The notes below the pieces were generated by a model, which saw only the letters and a program-made list of their open reading frames with translations, searched no databases and had not been told where the DNA came from. This document shows positions 57,522-64,000 of a DNA stretch of 64,000 nucleotides, one piece after another (within the stretch, counting starts at the first letter, position 1; each line of letters starts with the position of its first letter). Position numbers and translations under genes: made by a program. The stretch covers positions 62,001 to 126,000 of the forward strand of contig NZ_BMSV01000013.1 of the NCBI RefSeq assembly GCF_014649335.1, given 5' to 3'. The stretch comes from Streptomyces roseolilacinus. Its GTDB lineage: Bacteria > Actinomycetota > Actinomycetes > Streptomycetales > Streptomycetaceae.

Positions 57522-59360
57522 TCAGGCCGCGCGCACGCCCTGCTCGGGCGTGGCGGGGGCGAGGTGGGCGCAGGGGCGGGCCGGGCGGCCGGCGCGGCGG
57601 CGGAACGGGCGGGGCGGGACGACGTTCACGAAGCCCTCGGCCTGCATCGCGGCGAAGCCGATGCGGGGCAGGTCGCGGGTGTTGCGGTACACGACGAAGC
57701 GGGGCTCCCAGCGCGGCTGGAACTTCGCGTTGAACTTGTACAGCGACTCGATCTGGAACCAGCGGGACAGGAAGACCAGCAGCCCGCGCCACACCCGCAG
57801 GACCGGGCCCGCGCCCAGCTTCTCGCCGCGGGCCAGCGCCGAGCGGAACATCGCGAAGTTCAGCGACACCCGCGCCACGCCCAGCTTCGGGGACGCCTGG
57901 AGGGCGGCGACGATCAGCAGCTCGTTCATGCCGGGGTCGGCGGACCGGTCGCGGCGCATCAGCTCCAGGGACATGCCGTCCGGCCCCCACGGCACGAAGT
58001 GGATGATCGCCTTCAGGTCGCCGTACGGGGACGTGTCCGCCGTGTCGTCCGCCTTGTGGGCGGTCGCGATGACCGCGTCGCCGTCCGCCGGGTCCCCGAC
58101 GCGGCCCAGGGCCATGGAGAAGCCGCGCTCGGTGTCGGTGCCCCGCCAGTCGGCCGCGGCCCGCCGTATGCGCTCCAGCTCGCCGTCCGACAGGTCACGG
58201 GCACGCCGCACCCGGGTCTCGTAGCCGTTGCGCTCGATGCGCTTGACCATCTGGCGCACGTTCCGCATCGCGCGCCCGGAGAGCGAGAAATCCGCGACCT
58301 CCACCACCGCCTCGTCGCCCAGCTCCAGCGCGTCCAGACCGGTCTCGCGGGTCCACACCTGGCCGCCGGTCTCGGAGCAGCCCATGACGGCGGGGGTCCA
58401 GGAGTGCGCCTTGGCCTCGTCCATGAACCGCTCGATGGCGCCCGGCCAGGCCTCCACGTCCCCGATGGGGTCGCCGCTGGCCAGCATCACCCCGGAGACG
58501 ACGCGGTACGTGACGGCGGCCTTGCCGCTCGGGGAGAAGACGACCGCCTTGTCGCGGCGGAGCGCGAAGTGGCCCAGCGAGTCCCGGCCGCCGTGCCTGG
58601 CGAGCAGTTCCCGCAGCCGGGCCTCGTCCTCCTCGGTGAGCCGGGCGACCGGGTGCTCGGGGCGGAACGCCAGGTAGACGGTGGTGACCGCGGTGAGCAG
58701 GCCGAGCGCGCCGAGCGAGTAGCCGACCGTCCAGGACACGCTGCCGCCGTACCCGACGGGCCCCTCGACGCCGAACAGGCCGAGCAGGACGTGCTCCAGC
58801 CGGTCGCTGAGGCTCGGGTCGCCGATGACCTTGCGGGGGTGGGCGCTCACGATGACCAGGCCCAGGCCCAGCGAACCGGCGCCCATGAGGACGAAGTTGG
58901 CCAGCGCCCGCCAGCGGCTGCGCGGGTCCGGCAGCGCCGCGAACTCCTTGCGGTGCCGCAGCAGCAGCGCCAGCAGGGCCAGCGACAGCAGCGCGCCGAC
59001 GACGGAGTGGCGGTACAGGAACTGCGCCACCGCCCCGGCCGGGAGCAGGACCACCGCGGCCCGCCAGGCGCGGCGCTTGTGGCGCTTCAGGCCGTGCGCG
59101 AGCAGGAGCAGCAGTACGCCGGCGCTGAGGGACAGCGCGGCGGACAGCGGGCCGAGCGTGCCGGGCAGGACCTCCACCAGGTCGTGGAACCGGCTCGCCC
59201 GGAAGCGGGGGAACACCCCGGCGGCGATGTCGATCAGACCGATGAACGTACAGGCCGTGCCGACGAGCGAGGGCACCTTCTCGGCACGCGGTCCGCGCAG
59301 GACCCGGCGTACCCGAGTCGGAACCGATGCCGACTTATCCCCATCTACCGTGACAGACAT
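57522..59360 (-). CDS. phosphatidylglycerol lysyltransferase-like (DUF2156) membrane protein
   Basis: The 612-residue product has six or so membrane helices in the first 230 residues. A cytoplasmic DUF2156 domain follows (VVSGVMLASGDPIGDVEAWPGAIERFMDEAKAH; then FSLSGRAMRNVRQMVKRIERNGYETRVRRA; and DLKAIIHFVPWGPDGMSLELMRRD). This is the MprF-like arrangement, used to add Lys or Ala from aminoacyl-tRNA to membrane lipids. Specificity is unknown. GGGAAG precedes ATG 59360. It is divergent from the esterase gene. Confidence 0.9.
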   Translation of the reverse strand: MSVTVDGDKSASVPTRVRRVLRGPRAEKVPSLVGTACTFIGLIDIAAGVFPRFRASRFHDLVEVLPGTLGPLSAALSLSAGVLLLLLAHGLKRHKRRAWRAAVVLLPAGAVAQFLYRHSVVGALLSLALLALLLRHRKEFAALPDPRSRWRALANFVLMGAGSLGLGLVIVSAHPRKVIGDPSLSDRLEHVLLGLFGVEGPVGYGGSVSWTVGYSLGALGLLTAVTTVYLAFRPEHPVARLTEEDEARLRELLARHGGRDSLGHFALRRDKAVVFSPSGKAAVTYRVVSGVMLASGDPIGDVEAWPGAIERFMDEAKAHSWTPAVMGCSETGGQVWTRETGLDALELGDEAVVEVADFSLSGRAMRNVRQMVKRIERNGYETRVRRARDLSDGELERIRRAAADWRGTDTERGFSMALGRVGDPADGDAVIATAHKADDTADTSPYGDLKAIIHFVPWGPDGMSLELMRRDRSADPGMNELLIVAALQASPKLGVARVSLNFAMFRSALARGEKLGAGPVLRVWRGLLVFLSRWFQIESLYKFNAKFQPRWEPRFVVYRNTRDLPRIGFAAMQAEGFVNVVPPRPFRRRAGRPARPCAHLAPATPEQGVRAA

Positions 59361-59520
59361 GGCTTCCCGTGGCTCTGCGAGAGATTGACGCGTCCCTTCG
59401 GCCCGAACGGCGCCGGGGCCGGACAACCGGACGATGTGCGCCCTCTAGGACGGCGCGTCCGGGCGGAGGGTTCACTCGCGCCCCGGAAAATCTCGACGAA
59501 GAAGAAGGCTTGGACGACGC

Positions 59521-60633
59521 ATGGGTCTCACCAGCAACAAGGTCCTGGCGCTGGCCGTCCTCGTGGCCGTCGCGCTGTTCGCGGTCACGGTGTGGCTGTG
59601 GCCGCGGCTCGCCCGGCGGTCCTGGCGCGCCGTGCTCGGCAGGGTCGGACTGCTCCTGGCGACCCAGCTGTCGCTGTTCGCGGCCGTGGGCCTCGCCGCG
59701 AACAACTACTTCCTCTTCTACGGCTCCTGGGCGGACCTCCTGGGCCGGGAGCAGGAGCTGGGCGTGGTCGTCGACCACGCGGCGGGCGGCGACCGCGTCA
59801 AGGTCGTGGAGAAGCGCCGGATGGACGTGCCGGGCGGCCAGGACCCGCAGATCGGCGGGCAGGTCCAGAAGGTCGTCATCTCGGGCGAGGAGTCGGGCAT
59901 CGACAGCCCCGCCTACGTCTACCTGCCGCCGGAGTACTTCCAGCCCGCCCACGCCCGGCGCACCTTCCCCGCCGCCGTCGTCCTCACCGGCTACCCGGGC
60001 ACCGCCGAGAACCTGCTCAAGGGCCTGCGCTACCCGCGCACCGCGTACGAGCAGGCCAAGGCCGGGAGGATGCAGCCGATGATCCTGGTGATGCTCCGCC
60101 CGACCGTCGCGCCGCCGCGGGACACCGAGTGCGTGGACGTGCCGGGCGGGCCGCGGACGGAGACGTACTTCGCCCGGGACCTGCCGAAGGCGGTCTCGGA
60201 GACGTACCGGGTGGGCCGGGCGGCGCGGAACTGGGGGTTCATCGGCAACTCGACCGGCGGGTACTGCGCGCTGAAGATCGCGCTGCACCACCCGGACCGG
60301 TTCGCGGCCGGCGCGGGCCTCTCGGCGTACTACAAGGCGGCCGAGGACGTCACGACCGGCGACCTGTTCAAGGGTGACGCGGGGCTGCGCAACCGGGCCG
60401 ACCTGCTGTGGAGCCTCGACCACCTGCCGCAGGGCAGGTCGTCGTTCCTGGTCACCACCTCCCGGCAGGGCGAGGGGAACCTGAAGGGGACGCGGGAGTT
60501 CGTCGGGAAGGTGAAGGCCCCCGCGCGCGTGTCGTCGATCACGCTGGACAGCGGCGGCCACAACTTCGGCACCTGGAACCGCGAGGTACCGCCCGCCCTG
60601 GTCTGGCTGGGCGGGCGCCTCAGCGCGGCGTGA
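59521..60633 (+). CDS. membrane-anchored alpha/beta hydrolase (esterase D-like)
   Basis: The 370-residue product starts with two membrane helices (VLALAVLVAVALFAVTVWLWP and VGLLLATQLSLFAAVGLAA). The catalytic domain has VVLTGYPGTAENLL, the nucleophile elbow FIGNSTGGYCALKIAL (G-x-S-x-G), and a C-terminal GGHNFGTW with the likely catalytic His. It resembles esterase/mycolyltransferase-type enzymes that act outside the cell. Its 3' end overlaps the convergent ABC gene by 14 bp. Confidence 0.88.
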   Translation: MGLTSNKVLALAVLVAVALFAVTVWLWPRLARRSWRAVLGRVGLLLATQLSLFAAVGLAANNYFLFYGSWADLLGREQELGVVVDHAAGGDRVKVVEKRRMDVPGGQDPQIGGQVQKVVISGEESGIDSPAYVYLPPEYFQPAHARRTFPAAVVLTGYPGTAENLLKGLRYPRTAYEQAKAGRMQPMILVMLRPTVAPPRDTECVDVPGGPRTETYFARDLPKAVSETYRVGRAARNWGFIGNSTGGYCALKIALHHPDRFAAGAGLSAYYKAAEDVTTGDLFKGDAGLRNRADLLWSLDHLPQGRSSFLVTTSRQGEGNLKGTREFVGKVKAPARVSSITLDSGGHNFGTWNREVPPALVWLGGRLSAA

Positions 60634-61795
60634 CGCCGCCCACCGACCGGCGCAGCGCCTCGTGCAGCCGCTCCGGGGTGAGGACGCCCAGGTAGCGGCC
60701 GTCGCCGTCGGGGTCCACGACGGCGATCCAGCCCGCGTCGTACCGGAGCATCGCGGAGAACGCCTCCCGCAGGGACCCGCCCAGCGGGACCCGCGCCTCC
60801 ATGGGCCGGGCGCCCTCCCGCACGGTGCGGGGCCGCCGGGCGGTGTCCTGCCCCGGTGCGGTGCCGTGGCCCGGTGCGGTGCCGTGCTCCCGGGTGGTGC
60901 CGTGCTCGCGGGCCGCCTCCGCGGCGCCCGGCAGCCAGCCGTACGGGCGGCCGTCGGCGTCGAGCACCACGGCCCGTGCGCCGTCCCGGGGGAGCGGGTC
61001 GTCGAGGCGCACGACGGGCGGCCGGTCGAGGTGGGCCTCCTCGACCGGGGTGACGGACAGCCGCCGCAGGGCGCGGTCGGCGCCCACGAAGTCCGCGACG
61101 TACGGGGTGGCCGGGGCGCCCAGCACGGTGGCGGGCGTGTCCAGCTGCTCGATCCTGCCGTGCCCGTACACGGCCATCCGGTCGCCGAGCCGGACCGCCT
61201 CCTCCAGGTCGTGCGTGACGAACAGGACCGTCTTGCGCATCCGGGACTGGAGCTTCAGGAACTCGCTCTGCAGCCGCTCGCGCACGACCGGGTCGACCGC
61301 GCCGAACGGCTCGTCCATCAGCAGGACCGGCGGGTCGGCCGCCAGGGCCCGGGCGACGCCGACGCGCTGGCGCTGGCCGCCGGAGAGCTGGTCGGGGTAG
61401 CGGTCGCCGAAGGTGCGCGGGTCGAGGCCGACCAGGTCGAGCAGCTCCGCCGCGCGCGCGTGGGCCGCGGCGCGGCCGGTGCCCAGGAGGCGCGGCACGG
61501 TCGCCGTGTTCTCCAGGACCGTGCGGTGCGGGAAGAGGCCGACCTGCTGGATGACGTACCCGATGCGGCGCCGCAGCTCCACGGGGTCGGTGGCGGTGAC
61601 GTCCCGGCCGTCGACGAGGACGCGGCCCGAGGTCGGCTCGACGAGCCGGTTGACCATCTTCATGGTGGTGGTCTTGCCGCAGCCGGACGGGCCGACGAGG
61701 GTGACCAGTTCGCCCTCCGCCACCTCGAACGACAGGTCGTCGACGGCCGTCGTGCCGTCCGCGTAGCGCTTGGTGACGTGTTCGAATCGGATCAC
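60620..61795 (-). CDS. glycine betaine/choline-type ABC transporter ATP-binding protein
   Basis: The 391-residue product has LVGPSGCGKTTTMKMVNRL (Walker A), the ABC signature LSGGQRQRVGVARAL, VLLMDEPFGAVDP and FVTHDLEEA. YVADFVGADRALRRLSV is typical of OpuCA/ProV-type subunits. A CBS-like C-terminus is split by a low-complexity segment (REHGTTREHGTAPGHGTAPGQD). It is divergent from the permease genes. The uptake of betaine, choline or similar osmolytes is inferred from family. Confidence 0.92.
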   Translation of the reverse strand: MIRFEHVTKRYADGTTAVDDLSFEVAEGELVTLVGPSGCGKTTTMKMVNRLVEPTSGRVLVDGRDVTATDPVELRRRIGYVIQQVGLFPHRTVLENTATVPRLLGTGRAAAHARAAELLDLVGLDPRTFGDRYPDQLSGGQRQRVGVARALAADPPVLLMDEPFGAVDPVVRERLQSEFLKLQSRMRKTVLFVTHDLEEAVRLGDRMAVYGHGRIEQLDTPATVLGAPATPYVADFVGADRALRRLSVTPVEEAHLDRPPVVRLDDPLPRDGARAVVLDADGRPYGWLPGAAEAAREHGTTREHGTAPGHGTAPGQDTARRPRTVREGARPMEARVPLGGSLREAFSAMLRYDAGWIAVVDPDGDGRYLGVLTPERLHEALRRSVGGVTPR

Positions 61796-61955
61796 TGCTC
61801 CCCCTTGTGGCGCGTGGTGGCGTTGAGGCCCATGGTGCCGGTTCGGAGCGTCTTCCGGGTGGTTGTCGGTGCCGGGCGTTAGGGTCGGTCCCGTCGAACA
61901 CCACATCGACGGCGGGGGGTTGCCCCCGTCCGGAGAGCGGGGGAGGTGGGAAGCG

Positions 61956-62774
61956 ATGAGCGGCTGCCTGGCGGCCAACGACTGGATCTGCCCGGAGTAC
62001 GTGCGCTCCCGTGCCCAGGAGCTCGCCGACGCGACCGTGCAGCACGTGTGGATCACCGGGGTGTCGGTCCTCGTCGGGATCGCCGTCGCCTTCCCGCTGG
62101 CGCTGCTCGTGCGGGCCAGGCCGGCGTGGGGCGGGCCCGTGCTGGGGCTGACGACCGTGCTGTACGCGGTCCCGTCGCTGGCGATGTTCTCGCTGCTGCT
62201 CCCGGTGTTCGGGCTGTCGGCGGCGCTGGTGGTGACGGGCCTGGTGCTGTACTCGCTGACGATCCTCGTCCGGAACGTCCTCGCCGGCCTCGCCGCCGTG
62301 CCCGCCGAGACGCGGGAGGCCGCCCGGGGGATGGGGTACGGGCCGGGCCGGATGCTGTGGGAGGTCGAACTGCCGCTGGCGCTGCCCGCGGTGCTGGCCG
62401 GGGTGCGGATGGCGACGGTGTCGACGGTCGCCCTGACCACCGTGGGCGCCCTGGTGGACTACGGCGGGCTGGGCACGCTGATCACCAGCGGACTCAAGAG
62501 CTTCTTCAAGGCCCAGGTGCTGACCGCGTCGGTGCTGTGCGTGCTGCTGGCGGTGACCGCCGACGTGCTGCTGCTGGGCCTGCAGAGGCTGCTGACGCCG
62601 TGGACGCGGGTGGCGCGGGCGCGGTCGTCCCTTCCGATACCGGAGCGGCGACCGGTACCGGAGCCGCGACCGGCACTCCAGGAGCGACCGGCACTCCAGG
62701 AGCGACCGGTACCCCAGGAGCGGCCGGCGCCGGAGCGGCGGTCGGCGCCGGGTGGCGTCGGGAAGGCGGGCTGA
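61956..62774 (+). CDS. ABC transporter permease (OpuCB-like)
   Basis: The 272-residue product has six or so membrane helices and the EAA motif (ETREAARGMGYGPGRMLWEVELPLALPAVLAGVR). GALVDYGGLGTLITSGL is typical of osmolyte permeases. GGGAGG lies upstream of ATG 61956. The C-terminal 60 residues are a repetitive Pro/Glu/Arg tail (RPALQERPALQERPVPQERP). It is followed three bases later by the second permease. Confidence 0.92.
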   Translation: MSGCLAANDWICPEYVRSRAQELADATVQHVWITGVSVLVGIAVAFPLALLVRARPAWGGPVLGLTTVLYAVPSLAMFSLLLPVFGLSAALVVTGLVLYSLTILVRNVLAGLAAVPAETREAARGMGYGPGRMLWEVELPLALPAVLAGVRMATVSTVALTTVGALVDYGGLGTLITSGLKSFFKAQVLTASVLCVLLAVTADVLLLGLQRLLTPWTRVARARSSLPIPERRPVPEPRPALQERPALQERPVPQERPAPERRSAPGGVGKAG

Positions 62775-62777
62775 GCG

Positions 62778-63461
62778 ATGGGTGTGGTGGGCGACGCCTG
62801 GACGTGGCTGACGACCGGGGCCAACTGGCAGGGCGAGGCGGGGGTGTGGCACCGGCTGGGGGAGCACCTGTGGTTCAGCGGGGTGTCCCTGCTGGTCTCC
62901 TGCCTGATCGCGCTGCCCCTGGCGTTCTGGCTGGGCCACGTCGGCCGCGGCGGCGCCCTGGCGGTGAACGTGTCGAACGTCGGGCGGGCGGTCCCCACGC
63001 TGGCGGTGCTGGTGCTGCTGACGCTCACCCCGCTGGGCCGGCACGGCGGCGTGCCGACGGTCGTCGCGCTGGTGCTGTTCGCCGTGCCGCCGCTGCTGAC
63101 CAACGCCTACCTGGGCATGCGGGAGGTGGACCGGGCGGTCGTCGAGGCGGCGCGCGGCATGGGGATGTCGGGCGGCCAGCTGTTCCGCACGGTCGAACTG
63201 CCGCTCGCGCTCCCGCTGGTGATGACCGGTCTGCGGCTGGCCGCCGTACAGGTGATCGCCACGGCCACGCTCGCCGCGATGGCGGGGGAGGGCGGCCTGG
63301 GCCGGATCATCACCGCGGGTTTCCACACCTACGACACCGCGCAGGTGTTCGCGGGGGCGCTGCTCGTCGGTGCCCTCGCCCTGCTCGTGGAAGGCGTGCT
63401 GGTGGCGGCGGGCAGGGTGCTCGCAGGCCATGGACCGAACGGACGGAGACCCGAATCGTGA
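62778..63461 (+). CDS. ABC transporter permease (OpuCD-like)
   Basis: The 227-residue product has about five membrane helices, VGRAVPTLAVLVLLTLTPLG, and the EAA motif (DRAVVEAARGMGMSGGQLFRTVELPLALPLVMTGLR). It pairs with the preceding permease in a heterodimeric channel. The stop overlaps the binding-protein start by 4 bp. Confidence 0.93.
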   Translation: MGVVGDAWTWLTTGANWQGEAGVWHRLGEHLWFSGVSLLVSCLIALPLAFWLGHVGRGGALAVNVSNVGRAVPTLAVLVLLTLTPLGRHGGVPTVVALVLFAVPPLLTNAYLGMREVDRAVVEAARGMGMSGGQLFRTVELPLALPLVMTGLRLAAVQVIATATLAAMAGEGGLGRIITAGFHTYDTAQVFAGALLVGALALLVEGVLVAAGRVLAGHGPNGRRPES

Positions 63462-64000
63462 TGAGTGGAAGCACCCGCCTGGCCGGCGCGGTCCTGGGCG
63501 CGCTCGCGCTGACCGGCGGGCTCGCCGCGTGCGGCGGCGGCAGCCTGGAGGAACGCGGCGGGGGCTCCGGCGGCCCGTCCGGCTCGGCGGCCGGGGGCAC
63601 GGTGGTCGTCGGCTCGGCCGGCTTCACCGAGTCGCAGGTGCTCGCGGAGCTGTACGCGGGCGTCCTCACCGACGCGGGGTACCGCGCGTCCATCCGGACG
63701 GTGGAGAACCGCGAACTGTACGAACCCGCCCTGGAGAAGGGCGAGATCGACGTCGTACCGGAATACGCGGCTACGCTTGCGGAATTCCTGAACGCGAAGG
63801 CGAACGGGCCGAAGGCGCCGGAGGAGAAGCCCGTCGCGTCCGCCGATGTGGCGGCCACCGTGGCCGCCCTGGAGAAGCTCGCGGCGCCGCGCGGACTGAA
63901 GGTCCTTCCGGCGGGTGGGGCCGTCGACCAGAACGCTTTCGCGGTGACCGGGGAATTCGCGGCGCGGCACCAGCTGAAGACCCTTTCCGATCTCGGCCGT
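63458..64000 (+). CDS. glycine betaine/choline-type substrate-binding lipoprotein (3' end outside window)
   Basis: About 181 residues are visible. The lipoprotein signal ends at GGLAACGGG. After a Gly/Ser linker the fold begins VVVGSAGFTESQVLAELYAGVLTDAGYRASIRTVENRELYEPALEKGEIDVVPEYAATLAEFLN, the OpuAC-type opening with the ligand-contact GSAGFTES and PEYA segments. GTG 63458 overlaps the permease stop; ATG 63461 is possible. Confidence 0.92.
   Translation, partial: MMSGSTRLAGAVLGALALTGGLAACGGGSLEERGGGSGGPSGSAAGGTVVVGSAGFTESQVLAELYAGVLTDAGYRASIRTVENRELYEPALEKGEIDVVPEYAATLAEFLNAKANGPKAPEEKPVASADVAATVAALEKLAAPRGLKVLPAGGAVDQNAFAVTGEFAARHQLKTLSDLGR

Noticed and set aside
60330..63431. 1033-residue minus-strand ORF over the esterase end and ABC transporter genes
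   Set aside because: Shadow frame opposite the permeases and out of frame with the ATPase; the real genes show complete ABC motifs.

Overview
The window is a very GC-rich actinobacterial chromosome segment, almost certainly Streptomyces. The evidence is a chaplin-type coat protein, a tipA homologue with its characteristic promoter, a WhiJ-like trio (DUF397, RsbW-type ATPase, XRE regulator), GTG starts with 4-bp stop/start overlaps, and a zinc-responsive set of ribosomal paralogues in the arrangement known from Streptomyces. I saw no rRNA, tRNA, CRISPR array, integrase or insertion sequence. All identifications come from reading the sequence and remembered family motifs; no searches were run.

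Layout. 1-3.1 kb holds an imine-reductase/6PGDH-like oxidoreductase divergent from an HxlR regulator, then a MocR regulator divergent from a LysE exporter, with a direct-repeat operator between the last two. 3.3-7.9 kb is an apparent conflict locus: a caspase-like protease faces a tightly packed macro-domain, ParS/MbcA-like antitoxin and RES NADase-type toxin operon. 8.0-9.5 kb has a VKOR, a chaplin and a small secreted protein. 9.9-24.6 kb is dominated by an exopolysaccharide gene set: a secreted DUF3344 protein, two GT4 glycosyltransferases, an initiating sugar transferase, a polymerase/ligase, a MurJ-like flippase, a deacetylase, a Wzz-like protein and a FemAB/BioF2-like acyltransferase. 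A convergent GH26 hydrolase and an ATP-grasp/flavin-monooxygenase pair follow. 24.7-26.9 kb has a small ORF, a P450 and DUF6479.

27.1-34.5 kb is mixed: a SigE-type ECF sigma factor with a membrane partner, a family-A DNA polymerase, a sugar acetyltransferase, an NmrA/HxlR pair, DUF2786 and a lipoprotein. 34.6-37.0 kb is the zinc-starvation ribosomal island (S14, L28, L33, L31, a CobW-like protein and S18) arranged around a perfect Zur-like palindrome. 37.3-39.4 kb is the WhiJ-like trio. 39.4-45.4 kb has an aldehyde dehydrogenase, PadR, tipA, DedA and a ThrE-like exporter. 45.6-46.05 kb is a non-coding array of about 140-bp tandem repeats next to ppa.

46.2-57.4 kb is conserved housekeeping DNA: ppa, a D,D-carboxypeptidase, a DUF2342 metalloprotease, tilS, hpt, ftsH and folE, with a convergent operon of folP, an NTF2-like gene, folB, folK and DUF3180. 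57.5-64 kb carries an MprF-like membrane protein, an esterase and a compatible-solute ABC transporter whose binding protein runs off the window.

The most promising poorly described content is the caspase/macro/RES locus. Next come the tandem repeat array, the duplicated 16-bp operator in the WhiJ-like trio, and the ATP-grasp/monooxygenase pair at the end of the polysaccharide cluster.
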